A DNA stretch of 64,000 nucleotides from Paractinoplanes abujensis (lineage in GTDB: Bacteria; Actinomycetota; Actinomycetes; Mycobacteriales; Micromonosporaceae): contig NZ_JACHMF010000001.1 of NCBI RefSeq assembly GCF_014204895.1, positions 9,114,001-9,178,000 of the forward strand. Reading direction: 5' to 3'. A program made the position numbers and the translations under genes. The notes below the pieces were generated by a model. The model was not told the origin of the DNA, searched no databases, and saw only the letters and a program-made list of their open reading frames with translations. This document shows positions 35,994 through 44,330 of the stretch, in pieces (the first letter of the stretch is position 1; each line of letters opens with the position of its first letter).

Positions 35994-36791
35994 ATGAGCA
36001 CACTCATCGTCGGCGCGTCCGGTTTTCTCGGCTCCGAAGTGGCCCGTCAGGCGACGGCCACCGACCAGGCGGTGGTGGGCACAGCCACCACCGCCGCGGG
36101 CGGGTTCGTTCCGGTCGACATCACCGATCGCAAGTCGGTGCGTGCGCTCATGTCCGCCGTACGGCCCAAGCTTGTGATCAACAGCACGCGGGGCGGCTGG
36201 CGGGTCGAGGCCGACGGTGCGGCCACAGTGGCCGCCGAGGCGGTCGCGGTCGGGGCCCGGCTCGTGCACGTGTCGACCGACGCCCTGCACGCGGGGCGCC
36301 CGACGCCGTACACCGAACGCGACGAGCCGACCCCGGTTTCCCTGTACGGGGCGGCCAAGGCGGCGGCCGAGACGGCGGTGGCGGCAATCGACCCGTCCGC
36401 GGTGATCGTGCGGACGTCGCTGATCTGGGGCGGTGACAACAGCGGGCACGAGTCCTTCGTGCTCGGACTGCTCAATGGGCAGCGCGGCACGCTGTTCAGC
36501 GACGAGATCCGCTGCCCGGTCCACGTGGCCGACCTGGCCGCGGCCCTGCTCGAACTGGCCGACTCGCGCTTCGCGGGCATCATCAACGTGGCCGGCCCCG
36601 AAGCGATCAACCGCGCCGACTTCGGCCGGCTGGTCGCCCGCGCGCACGGCCACGACCCGGACGCGCTGCCGGTCGGCCTGAGCGCCGGCAGCGGGCTCGG
36701 GCCGCGCCCGCTCGACGTGCGGCTCGACACGTCGCTGGCCCGTACGGTGCTGCGCACCCCGCTGCGGCCGGTCTCCGCCATCGCCTCCTGA
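35994..36791 (+). CDS. RmlD-like NAD(P)-dependent sugar-nucleotide reductase
   Basis: A 265-residue extended short-chain dehydrogenase. It has the Rossmann motif LIVGASGFLGSEVARQ at the N-terminus, the catalytic Ser/Thr in LVHVSTDALHAG, and the YxxxK pair in SLYGAAKAAAE near residues 117-121, then VIVRTSLIWGG and NVAGPEAINRADFGRL. The pattern is that of dTDP-4-dehydrorhamnose reductase relatives. It stands alone, without other dTDP-sugar genes, so the substrate is unclear. The ATG is preceded by GGAGGCGGCGGC, giving an acceptable ribosome site. A hexamer tandem repeat starts right after the stop. Confidence 0.82.
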   Translation: MSTLIVGASGFLGSEVARQATATDQAVVGTATTAAGGFVPVDITDRKSVRALMSAVRPKLVINSTRGGWRVEADGAATVAAEAVAVGARLVHVSTDALHAGRPTPYTERDEPTPVSLYGAAKAAAETAVAAIDPSAVIVRTSLIWGGDNSGHESFVLGLLNGQRGTLFSDEIRCPVHVADLAAALLELADSRFAGIINVAGPEAINRADFGRLVARAHGHDPDALPVGLSAGSGLGPRPLDVRLDTSLARTVLRTPLRPVSAIAS

Positions 36792-36869
36792 TCGCGCTCG
36801 CGTTCGCGTTCGCGTTCGTGCTCGTTTCCGCGCTCGTGCTCGTGCTCGTGCTCGCGCTCGCGCTCGTGT
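36792..36869. repeat. Hexanucleotide tandem repeat, 13 units
   Basis: Thirteen units of six bases (TCGCGC, TCGCGT, TCGTGC and variants, one TCGTTT) start at the stop codon of the RmlD-like gene and reach almost to the next promoter. The units are degenerate, so the array is not a young expansion. No gene overlaps it on the plus strand. Confidence 0.85.
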
Positions 36870-36881
36870 GAGACTGATCGG

Positions 36882-37376
36882 GTGGAGCCGCACATTGTCG
36901 AGCTGGGCGAGCAGCCCTACGTGGGCCGCCGCGAAACGATCACGATGACCCAGTTCGCGCGGGTCGCCGACCACCTGCCGACCATGGTCACCCGGCTCGG
37001 TGAGCGCGGTGTCCCCGTCTCCGGGGCGCCGTTCTTCCGCTACCGGGTGATCGACATGTCGGCCGACCTGGTGGTCGAAGCCGGCATCCCGGTCGCCACG
37101 CCGGCCATGGTGAGCGCGCCGATGTTCGCCGAGACCCTGCCCGCCGGGCGGTACGTGACGGTCAGCCACATCGGCCACCCCGACGAATTGATGCAGGTCA
37201 CCGCGCGTCTGCTCGACTGGGCCCGCGACCACGGCCTGACCTGGGACATGCAGCCCACCCCGACCGGCGAGGTGTGGGGCTGCCGCCTCGAAGTGCTGAG
37301 GAGCAACCCGGCCGACGAACCCGACATGCACAAGTGGCGCACCGACCTGTTCTTCAAGCTCGCGGACCGAGTTTGA
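36882..37376 (+). CDS. GyrI-like effector-binding domain protein
   Basis: A 164-residue protein formed by a GyrI-like/AraC effector-binding fold without a DNA-binding domain: EPHIVELGEQPYVGRRETIT, GAPFFRYRVIDMSADLVVEA, AGRYVTVSHIGHPDELMQVT, and a C-terminal acidic/Trp-rich end DMHKWRTDLFFKL. Such stand-alone proteins bind hydrophobic or cationic small molecules, or hydrolyse some of them. The GTG lies six bases after GAGACT, so a leaderless transcript is possible although the box is weak. It is followed after 60 bases by a small membrane protein gene. Confidence 0.85.
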   Translation: MEPHIVELGEQPYVGRRETITMTQFARVADHLPTMVTRLGERGVPVSGAPFFRYRVIDMSADLVVEAGIPVATPAMVSAPMFAETLPAGRYVTVSHIGHPDELMQVTARLLDWARDHGLTWDMQPTPTGEVWGCRLEVLRSNPADEPDMHKWRTDLFFKLADRV

Positions 37377-37436
37377 CTTCGATGGCCTTCGGGGTATCTG
37401 CCGTGACAAGGCTCTCACCCCCCTCGGAGGACATAA

Positions 37437-37655
37437 ATGCTTGCCATCGCCGCCGCTGTCGTCTTCGGAGTCTGGCTCCTGCTGGACCTGCTCGACACCA
37501 ACCTGGGCGCGCCCGACCTGTTCAACTTCCCGACCATGGCCTCGCTCGGCCTCCTGCTGCTCTCCCTCTACCTCGCGGGCATCGGCAGCGGCCCGCGCGG
37601 CAGCGGCAACAGCTCGGGCCGCCGCTTCTACGGTCGTCGCCCCGGCCGCGGCTGA
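37437..37655 (+). CDS. Small two-helix membrane protein
   Basis: A 72-residue protein with two predicted membrane helices (residues 2-19 and about 33-49) and a basic Gly/Ser/Arg-rich tail (GSGNSSGRRFYGRRPGRG). The start MLAIAAAVVFGVWLLLDLLD and NFPTMASLGLLLLSLYLAG resemble short uncharacterised proteins that I recall from related actinomycetes. The ATG has a good ribosome site, CGGAGGACATAA. No function can be assigned. A tandem repeat follows in the gap to rarA. Confidence 0.72.
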   Translation: MLAIAAAVVFGVWLLLDLLDTNLGAPDLFNFPTMASLGLLLLSLYLAGIGSGPRGSGNSSGRRFYGRRPGRG

Positions 37656-37695
37656 CCCCCTGAACCACCCCCTCGAGCCACCGGCGGCCCCGCAC

Positions 37696-37827
37696 GGCAC
37701 GGCTCGAACCCGGCCCGTCGGATCTGCGCCTCTCGCGTGTTCCGGCGGGCCGGTCTCGTGTGGCACGGCTCGAACCCGGCCCGTCGGATCTGCGCCTCTC
37801 GCGTGTTCCGGCGGGCCGGCCTCGTGC
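37696..37827. repeat. Tandem duplication of a 66-base unit
   Basis: Two adjacent 66-base copies (37696-37761 and 37762-37827) differ at only two positions near their ends. Each contains a near-inverted pair GGCCCGTCGG / CCGGCGGGCC that could form a hairpin. The array lies in the 218-base gap before rarA and contains no gene that I can support, although it is open in several frames because 66 is a multiple of three. Confidence 0.88.
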
Positions 37828-37859
37828 GGCTGCATTTCGGGGACGCCGTGGCGGGCCGG

Positions 37860-37865
37860 TACTGT
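37860..37865 (+). promoter_or_regulatory. Candidate -10 box for rarA
   Basis: TACTGT ends eight bases before the rarA ATG, and no ribosome site is visible, so the transcript may be leaderless. Confidence 0.4.
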
Positions 37866-37873
37866 TTTCGCCG

Positions 37874-39535
37874 ATGACTGAACCCGCTGACGGCCTCTTC
37901 TCCGTGGCGCAGCCCGGCGCCCCGCAGGCCCCGGCGCCGGCCACCGGCTTCACCACCCCCGACGCCGGCTCGCCGCTGCCGGTGCGGATGCGGCCCGCCT
38001 CCCTCGACGAGCTGGTCGGTCAGGAACACCTGCTCGCCCCCGGCGCCCCGCTGCGGCAACTGGTCACCGGGGCCAGCCCCATGTCGGTGATCCTGTGGGG
38101 CCCGCCCGGCACCGGCAAGACCACCATCGCCCACCTCGTCGCGGGCGCCACCAATCGCAAGTTCGTCGCCATGAGCGCGCTCTCGGCCGGGGTCAAGGAC
38201 GTACGCGCGGTGATCGACACGGCCCGCCGCGAACGCCGCTACGGCGGCCCGCCCACGGTGCTGTTCATCGACGAGGTGCACCGCTTCAGCAAGACCCAGC
38301 AGGACTCGCTGCTGGCCGCGGTCGAGGACCGTACGGTCACACTTCTGGCCGCGACCACTGAAAACCCCTACTTCTCGGTCATTTCGCCCCTGCTGTCCCG
38401 GTGCGTGCTGCTCACCCTGCAGGCGCTCGACGACGACGACGTCCGTGGCCTGCTCCGCCGGGCCGTGGCCGACGAGCGCGGGCTGAACGGCGAGGTCACG
38501 CTGACCGCCGAGGCCGAGGAGCATCTCGTACGGCTGGCCTCGGGCGACGTCCGCAAGGCGCTCACCGCGCTGGAGGCCGCCGCCGGTTCGGCCGTGGCCC
38601 AGGGCGTCAAGGAGATCGACCTCGCCACCGCGGAGAAAGCGGTCGACGTGGCCGCCGTGCGCTACGACCGCGACGGCGACGCCCACTACGACGTGACCAG
38701 CGCCTTCATCAAGAGCATGCGCGGCAGCGACCCCGACGCGGCCCTGCACTGGCTGGCCCGCATGCTCGTGGCCGGCGAGGACCCGCGGTTCATCGCCCGG
38801 CGCATCGTCATCTTCGCCAGCGAGGACGTCGGCATGGCCGACCCGCAGGCGCTGCTCGTGGCCACCGCCGCGGCCCAGGCCGTACAGCTGATCGGTCTGC
38901 CCGAAGCCGGGCTCAACCTGGCCCAAGCCGTGATCCACATGGCCACCGCCCCCAAGAGCAACAGCGCCACCACCGCGATCGGCGCGGCCATGGCCGACGT
39001 GCGGGCCGGTCGCGGGGGAGCCGTGCCGTCCGCGCTGCGCGACGCGCACTACCCCGGCGCGCGCGGATTAGGGCACGGGCGAGGTTATCGCTATCCGCAC
39101 GACGACCCTCGCGGGGTGGTAACTCAGCAGTATCTGCCCGACGATCTGGCGGACGCGGAGTATTACCAGCCGACCGACCACGGCGCCGAACGGGCGATGG
39201 GGGAGCGGGTTCCGCGGCTGCGGCGCATCGTGCGTGGTCGTGCCGCTACACCGCGTACGGGGGACGTTCCGGGGCCCGGGACCAGCCGCCCGGCGGGTGG
39301 TGCGACCTTGACCCCTGCTGCCAACATCACAGCGGAAAAGCCCGACCCTCCCGTCGGTGCTGATCCGGAGCCGGGCGAGCCCGCATCGACGGCCGTCGCC
39401 GGCTCCGGTGGCGCCTCCGATGGGAGCGTGTCCACAGATGGGACTGGTAGTCTCGCCCGTCCGCCCGCGGCGACCGGGCCGGAAGGGACGACGCCCGACG
39501 AAAGCGGCCCAGCCGCCGGAGAGGAACAGCCGTGA
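37874..39535 (+). CDS. rarA: Replication-associated recombination protein A (AAA+ ATPase)
   Basis: RarA/MgsA is a clamp-loader-like AAA+ ATPase that acts at stalled replication forks. The 553-residue protein has Walker [13 protein letters not shown] near residue 76, Walker [10 protein letters not shown], sensor 1 [12 protein letters not shown], sensor 2 in [12 protein letters not shown], and the C-terminal tetramerisation domain ending near 440 (YHPDD-like region: [19 protein letters not shown]). The last 100 residues are a disordered Pro/Ala/Gly/Thr tail not found in typical RarA proteins of about 440 residues. The stop overlaps the GTG of the next gene by four bases (GTGA), so translation is coupled. 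Confidence 0.94.
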   Translation: MTEPADGLFSVAQPGAPQAPAPATGFTTPDAGSPLPVRMRPASLDELVGQEHLLAPGAPLRQLVTGASPMSVILWGPPGTGKTTIAHLVAGATNRKFVAMSALSAGVKDVRAVIDTARRERRYGGPPTVLFIDEVHRFSKTQQDSLLAAVEDRTVTLLAATTENPYFSVISPLLSRCVLLTLQALDDDDVRGLLRRAVADERGLNGEVTLTAEAEEHLVRLASGDVRKALTALEAAAGSAVAQGVKEIDLATAEKAVDVAAVRYDRDGDAHYDVTSAFIKSMRGSDPDAALHWLARMLVAGEDPRFIARRIVIFASEDVGMADPQALLVATAAAQAVQLIGLPEAGLNLAQAVIHMATAPKSNSATTAIGAAMADVRAGRGGAVPSALRDAHYPGARGLGHGRGYRYPHDDPRGVVTQQYLPDDLADAEYYQPTDHGAERAMGERVPRLRRIVRGRAATPRTGDVPGPGTSRPAGGATLTPAANITAEKPDPPVGADPEPGEPASTAVAGSGGASDGSVSTDGTGSLARPPAATGPEGTTPDESGPAAGEEQP

Positions 39536-42500
39536 CCCCGCGCGGTGCCGATCGGCCCGACGACGACGCTGACCTGCGCAACGAGCAGGCCGGCGGGCGC
39601 AAGGGGCGCCGCTTCGGTCGCGGGCGGCAGGAACCGGTCGAGGAAGAGCCGGTCGCCCAGGAGGAAACGGGCTGGCTCGACGACCTGCGCACGGCCAAGC
39701 AGCAGCGCTCCGCGATCGGCCCCGGCACCTTGGCCGGCGAGACCCGCTACAGCAAGTCCGGCCGGGTCGCCCCCGGCCCCGACGACAACCCCGGCGACGA
39801 GCTGCCCGCCCCCGGCTGGCAGTCCGGCAGCGGCGAGTTCCCCGCGGCCGACAACCGGCCCGGCCAGCGCTCGGGCGCCGTTCCGCCGCAAGGCCGCGGT
39901 CAGCGTTCGGGAGCGGTGGCGCCGCAGGGTCCTGGTCAGCGTTCGGGAGCTGTGGCGCCGCAGGGTCCCGGTCAGCGTTCGGGAGCTGTGGCGCCGCAGG
40001 GTCCCGGTCAGCGTTCGGGGGCCGTCCCGGCGCAGGGGCCCGGCCAGACGTCACGGGGCCAGATCCCGGCCGCTCCGGGCCGCGCGGGTGTGCCCGCACC
40101 GACTTTCCCGTCCGCCGGCCCCGATCAGAGCGGTCCACCGCCGGTCGGCCGCGACCAGGCGGGCCGCCCGTACGGCGGCGCCCCGGCCGGTCAGCAGTAC
40201 GGAAACCCGGCACCGGGCGGCCAGCACGGGGGCGGTGCCCCGGCCGGCCGGCAGTACGGAGGCGCCGATCCGGGCCGGGCGCAGCCGGACGACCAGGATC
40301 AGTACGGCCGCTCGGCAGCACCCGCCCGGCGCGGCCCCGAGCCGCAATCGCCCGCGGCCGGCGGAGTCGTTCCGCTTTCGGGCAACGCCCCCGAACTCCC
40401 GTCGGTGCGCCCGGTGTCCCCGGCGTCCCGCCCGGTCTCGCCGGGCGTACCCACTCGCGGCCGCGATCGCTTCCGCGCCGACGGCCCACCCGCGGGTCGC
40501 CCGACCTCCGGTGCCGGCTTCGGCGGTTCCGGCCGTCCCGTCTCGGGCTCGCCGGACGGCTCGGCCTACGGCGGTTCCGGCCGGCCGGTCTCCGGTGCCC
40601 CGGACTTCGCCGACCCGGAGGCCCAAGGCGGTGCCGGCTTCGGCGGGCGCGCTTCGGCGCCCGGGGAGTACGGCGGTGCCGGGCGGCCGGTCTCGGGCGC
40701 GCCGGAAGGTGCCGGCTTCGGCGGGCGCGCCTCGGCGCCGGGGGAGTACGGCGGTGCCGGGCGGCCGGTGCCGGGTGCACATGGACAAGGCGGCGCAGGG
40801 CCGGACGGTCCGGGGCAGACCACCGGACGGCACGGCCGTGGTGGCGATGACGCTCCGGGCGAGCGCACCGGCCGGCACGGCGGTGGCGAGCCGGGGGAAC
40901 GCGGCCGACGGTCCGGGCGCGGCAACCCGCCCGGTCAGGGCGCCCCGTGGTCGGGTGCGCCGGGACCGAGTGGCACCAGCCAGAACGTTTCCCGCCACGG
41001 TGGCGCCGAGCTGGCCGGGCCGCAGGGGCCGGGGTCTCCGGGCGCGCCGCCCGGCCCAGGTCGCCAGGGCGCCGGGCCGGGATCGCCCGGTGCCGGGCCC
41101 GGCCCGCAGGGCCCCGGTGCGCCGGGCGGACTCGGTCCGCAGGGCGGTCACGGTCCGCAGGGCGGTCACGGTCCGCAGGGCGGGCCTGGTGGGCAGGCCG
41201 GGCCGGCTGCGCCCGGCGGGCCCGGGGTGCCGGGTCGGTCCGGGGTGCCGGGTGGACCGGGTGCTCCCGGGCGTGGCGGACCCCAAGGGCGTGCGCAGGG
41301 CAACGACCCGCAGCCGGGTGGGCGCGGGCCGGGCGTGTCCGGGCACACGGGCAGCTTCCCCGCGGCCGGTTCGGGCACCGGTCCGGTGCGGGCCGCGGCC
41401 GTCGTGCCGCCGGTCGTGCCGGGACGCGAAGGGGTGCGGACCCCGGCCGTTCCCGGGCGCGCCGGCGCCATGGCCGGGCAGACCTCGGGTGTGGTTCCCC
41501 GCCCCGGCGACAGCTCCGGGCGGATAGCGCCGCGCGGTGGGCAACCGGGCAGCGGTCCGCAGGGGCCGGGGCAACCGCAGGGCCGGGGCCGGGCTGTGCC
41601 CGCCGGTCAGGTCTCGCCGCCGACGGGCCCGGTCTCGCCGGGGCAAACTCCGCAGAACGTCTACGGGCGTCCGCCGGCGGGGCCGGTCTCGCCCGGGCAG
41701 AACGTCTACGGCCAGCCGCCGTCGCAGCAGCCGACCCCGGGTGAGTACGGCCAGCTCTCCCAGGCCCAGAGCGCGCCGCGGCCGCCGCAGGCCGACGCCG
41801 ATCAGGTGCCGGGGGAGTACGGGCAGCTGTCGCGGGCCCAGGCCGTCCCCGGGCAGCCGCAGCTCGAACCGGGTCAGGCGACGGGCGCTGTGCGCGGCCC
41901 GGCCGGCCGTGGTGAGCGTGGCCGTAACGGGCCCGGCGGTCGTGCCCCCGGTTCCGCCCAGATCAGCGGCGACCCCGCCCGGGGTGCCGCCGGCGCCGCC
42001 GTGGTGGGGGGAATCGCCGGTGCGGCCGCGGGCGCGGCTTCCGTCGGGGCCGCCCCGGTCCGTGGTGCCGGCGGGCCGGGTGACGCCAACCGCGGCGCCG
42101 CCCCGGTGCGGGGCGGGCGCAGGTCGGAAAGCCTGGACGACGCCGACAGCGCCACCCTGCGCGGTGGCCGCGGCCAGGATGACGCCGACGGCGGCGCCCT
42201 GCGCGGTGGCCGCGGTCACGACGACGCCGGCGGCGGCTTCGCTCGCAGCGGTCGTGGCCGGTTCGGCGTGGATGACGCTGACAGCGGCGAGGTTCGTGGT
42301 CGTGGCCGCTTCGACGTGGACAAGGCCGACAGCGGCGCGGTGCGTGGCGGGCGGGACGACGCGGACAGTGGCCCGCACGCCGCGGCCCCGCTGCGGGGGG
42401 CGCGGGGGGCCGCGAGCCTGGCCGATGTCGAAAGCGGTGCGGCCCACGGTGCGGCGTCCGTTCCGGGGGCGCTCGGCTCCGCCTCGGTGCGTGGGGCAGC

Positions 42501-43500
42501 GGGTCCGGACGGCTCGGCGCCGAAGGGCAGCACGAGCGTGCGGCCCGCCGGCGCGGCTGCGGGGGCGGCCAAGGCCGGCGCGACGGCTCGGGCCGGCGCG
42601 CCCGGGCGGGTCGTCGTCGAGACCGGCGGCGGCCCCTTGCCCGCTCAGGGCGGGTCACCGGTGGTCGGAGCCAAGGCGGCCGGAGCGGCCAAGGCGGCCG
42701 GAGCGGCCAAGGCGGGCGTGGCGGCCGGAGCGGCCAAGGCGGCCGGAGCGGCCGGAGCAGCCAAAGCAGTCGGGGCGGCCGGGGCGGCCGGGGCCACGAT
42801 GGTGGCGGCGCCGGACGGGGACGAGCCCGGTGCGACCTCCGGCGGCCTCAACGGCATCCGGGAGCAGATCCGCGCCCAGCGCAAGCTGCGCGTCGTGACG
42901 CTGGTCGCGCTGGCGATCGTCGTGCTGGTCGTGCTGCCCGCGTTCTTCGGGCTGCGGTCGGCGAGCAAAGACCCGGTTTTCGGCTCGCTCGACGCGCTGA
43001 ACGTGCCGTCGTGGGCCGAGCAGCAGGTCGACGACCAGGATTTCGGCAGCCAGTGGTGTTTCGAGGAGTGCCGGTTCCGCGAGCGCACCGCCGACTCGCA
43101 GCGGCCGTTCAAGGAGACGACCGCGGCCTACACGTCGGCCCTGACCGCCGCCGGGTGGCAGCCGTGGCAGGTCGAGGACTGCCCGGAGCAGGCCGTCGAC
43201 CCGGCCGAGAGCACGTACAGCTGCTGGAAGCGTGACGAGTTCACTCTGGATCTGCGGGTCAGTCCGCCCGACTGCAAGATCGACCAGGTGACCGCGAACG
43301 ACCCGGCCGTCGCGGGTTCGGTGGCGCCGACCGTGCCGCCTCAGGGCTCCTGCACGGGCTCCGCCGTCAGCATCAAGGTGCAGGCCGCGATCGCCGACAC
43401 CCGGGGCAAACCGGACCCGGAGAAGAGCCCGTTCACCGGCGAGACGCCCGACCCGGTCATCACGGAGGACCTCCTGGAGCCGACACCCACGGCGTCGTGA
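39532..43500 (+). CDS. Giant low-complexity membrane protein coupled to rarA
   Basis: A 1322-residue protein I do not recognise. Residues 1-90 are charged. From about 110 to 1100 it is Pro/Gly/Ala/Gln/Arg-rich and probably disordered, with distinct repeat blocks: five [16 protein letters not shown] units near 112-171, two 26-residue units near 367-418, a collagen-like Gly-X-Y stretch about 495-600, DDADSG/RGGRG units near 865-945, and Ala/Lys repeats (AAKAAGA) near 1045-1090. One membrane helix follows near 1119-1145. The outer domain (about 1146-1322) has six cysteines (CFEEC, EDCPEQ, YSCWKR, PDCK, GSC). Third-position G/C is high throughout, supporting real coding. Confidence 0.8.
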   Translation: MTPRGADRPDDDADLRNEQAGGRKGRRFGRGRQEPVEEEPVAQEETGWLDDLRTAKQQRSAIGPGTLAGETRYSKSGRVAPGPDDNPGDELPAPGWQSGSGEFPAADNRPGQRSGAVPPQGRGQRSGAVAPQGPGQRSGAVAPQGPGQRSGAVAPQGPGQRSGAVPAQGPGQTSRGQIPAAPGRAGVPAPTFPSAGPDQSGPPPVGRDQAGRPYGGAPAGQQYGNPAPGGQHGGGAPAGRQYGGADPGRAQPDDQDQYGRSAAPARRGPEPQSPAAGGVVPLSGNAPELPSVRPVSPASRPVSPGVPTRGRDRFRADGPPAGRPTSGAGFGGSGRPVSGSPDGSAYGGSGRPVSGAPDFADPEAQGGAGFGGRASAPGEYGGAGRPVSGAPEGAGFGGRASAPGEYGGAGRPVPGAHGQGGAGPDGPGQTTGRHGRGGDDAPGERTGRHGGGEPGERGRRSGRGNPPGQGAPWSGAPGPSGTSQNVSRHGGAELAGPQGPGSPGAPPGPGRQGAGPGSPGAGPGPQGPGAPGGLGPQGGHGPQGGHGPQGGPGGQAGPAAPGGPGVPGRSGVPGGPGAPGRGGPQGRAQGNDPQPGGRGPGVSGHTGSFPAAGSGTGPVRAAAVVPPVVPGREGVRTPAVPGRAGAMAGQTSGVVPRPGDSSGRIAPRGGQPGSGPQGPGQPQGRGRAVPAGQVSPPTGPVSPGQTPQNVYGRPPAGPVSPGQNVYGQPPSQQPTPGEYGQLSQAQSAPRPPQADADQVPGEYGQLSRAQAVPGQPQLEPGQATGAVRGPAGRGERGRNGPGGRAPGSAQISGDPARGAAGAAVVGGIAGAAAGAASVGAAPVRGAGGPGDANRGAAPVRGGRRSESLDDADSATLRGGRGQDDADGGALRGGRGHDDAGGGFARSGRGRFGVDDADSGEVRGRGRFDVDKADSGAVRGGRDDADSGPHAAAPLRGARGAASLADVESGAAHGAASVPGALGSASVRGAAGPDGSAPKGSTSVRPAGAAAGAAKAGATARAGAPGRVVVETGGGPLPAQGGSPVVGAKAAGAAKAAGAAKAGVAAGAAKAAGAAGAAKAVGAAGAAGATMVAAPDGDEPGATSGGLNGIREQIRAQRKLRVVTLVALAIVVLVVLPAFFGLRSASKDPVFGSLDALNVPSWAEQQVDDQDFGSQWCFEECRFRERTADSQRPFKETTAAYTSALTAAGWQPWQVEDCPEQAVDPAESTYSCWKRDEFTLDLRVSPPDCKIDQVTANDPAVAGSVAPTVPPQGSCTGSAVSIKVQAAIADTRGKPDPEKSPFTGETPDPVITEDLLEPTPTAS
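39865..40044 (+). repeat. Five tandem 36-base coding repeats
   Basis: Five in-frame 36-base units lie inside the giant protein gene, each encoding a 12-residue [16 protein letters not shown] unit. Units three and four (39937-39972 and 39973-40008) are identical, which suggests recent duplication and possible length variation between strains. Confidence 0.93.
40630..40785 (+). repeat. Two tandem 78-base coding repeats
   Basis: Two in-frame 78-base units inside the giant protein gene encode 26-residue copies beginning [20 protein letters not shown]. They are nearly identical at the DNA level. Confidence 0.85.
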
Positions 43501-43576
43501 CGCGGGTTGTGGTCACGGACGGTAGGGTCTGCACGTTGAACCGCCCACCCGTGACCTTATGAGGGAGACGCGCCTG

Positions 43577-44029
43577 ATGGACGCCGGAGAAATCGCAGGC
43601 CTGATCGCGGCGGGCGCCTTTCTGATGCTCGTCGTCGTGCTCGCCGTTCCGCTGCTCAAGCTGGGCCGCACCGTCGACGCCGCCACCAGGGCCATCAACG
43701 ACGTGACCGACCGCACCGGCCCGCTGCTGACCGATGTCAACGAGACCGTCAAGGGCGTGAACGTCGCCCTCGGTCAGGTGCAGGTCTCTTTGGACGGTGT
43801 GAACGTCCAGCTCGGCAAGGTCGACACGATCACCGAGCACGCCGCCCACGTCACCGCCAACGTGGCCAACCTGTCCACCGTCGTGGCCGCCGCCGCGGCC
43901 AACCCGCTGGTCAAGGTGGCCTCGTTCGGGTACGGCTTGCGCAAGACCGTCCAGGCGCGCCGCAACGCCGACGAGGCTCGCGAGGTGCGCGAGACCATGA
44001 AGCAGCGCCGCAAGGCCGCCCGCCGCTAA
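43577..44029 (+). CDS. DUF948-family membrane protein
   Basis: A 150-residue protein with one N-terminal membrane helix (residues 5-27) and a long amphipathic, probably coiled-coil region (DVTDRTGPLLTDVNETVKGV, LDGVNVQLGKVDTI), then a basic end rich in Arg/Lys. This is the DUF948 plan; function is unknown, but the family often lies beside alaS or cell-envelope genes in Gram-positive bacteria. The ATG at 43577 has GGGAG nine bases upstream; an ATG at 43559 would add six residues. It is followed by another small membrane protein and alaS in one run. Confidence 0.85.
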   Translation: MDAGEIAGLIAAGAFLMLVVVLAVPLLKLGRTVDAATRAINDVTDRTGPLLTDVNETVKGVNVALGQVQVSLDGVNVQLGKVDTITEHAAHVTANVANLSTVVAAAAANPLVKVASFGYGLRKTVQARRNADEAREVRETMKQRRKAARR

Positions 44030-44054
44030 TTCGTCAGAAGGGAACCAACCCGCC

Positions 44055-44330
44055 ATGAAGCGGCTGCTCTGGCTGGGTGTCGGCCTCGCCGTCGGCGCCA
44101 TCGTCGTTCGCAAACTCACCCAGAAGGCGAACGAGTTCACCCCTACCGGCATAGCCACCTCGCTGTCGCAATCCGCTGGCGGCCTGGTCGAGTCGATGCG
44201 TAGCTTCGTGGAAGACGTGCGCGCCAACGCGGCCGAACGCGAGGAACAGATCAACAAGGCGTTCGCCGAGGGTGAGCTGTACGTCTACGAGGACGAGGAC
44301 GGCCCGGACGGCCAGGAGGGGAACCGATGA
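44055..44330 (+). CDS. Small membrane protein, DUF6167-like
   Basis: A 91-residue protein with one N-terminal membrane helix (about 3-19, [17 protein letters not shown]), an amphipathic helical region with [20 protein letters not shown], and a very acidic C-terminus ([12 protein letters not shown]). Its place directly after a DUF948 gene and before alaS is what I recall for DUF6167 proteins of actinobacteria. The ATG has AGAAGGGAACC upstream. The stop overlaps the alaS start by four bases (ATGA). No function is known. Confidence 0.78.
   Translation: MKRLLWLGVGLAVGAIVVRKLTQKANEFTPTGIATSLSQSAGGLVESMRSFVEDVRANAAEREEQINKAFAEGELYVYEDEDGPDGQEGNR

Noticed and set aside
36792-36881. Minus-strand Arg-Glu-His-Glu repeat frame through the hexamer array
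   Set aside because: It is the direct translation of a simple DNA repeat and continues into the antisense of the RmlD-like gene, with no sign of being a gene.
39865-40044. Regular 36-base repeats that resemble a CRISPR array
   Set aside because: There are no spacers; the units are contiguous, in frame and encode a regular 12-residue repeat.
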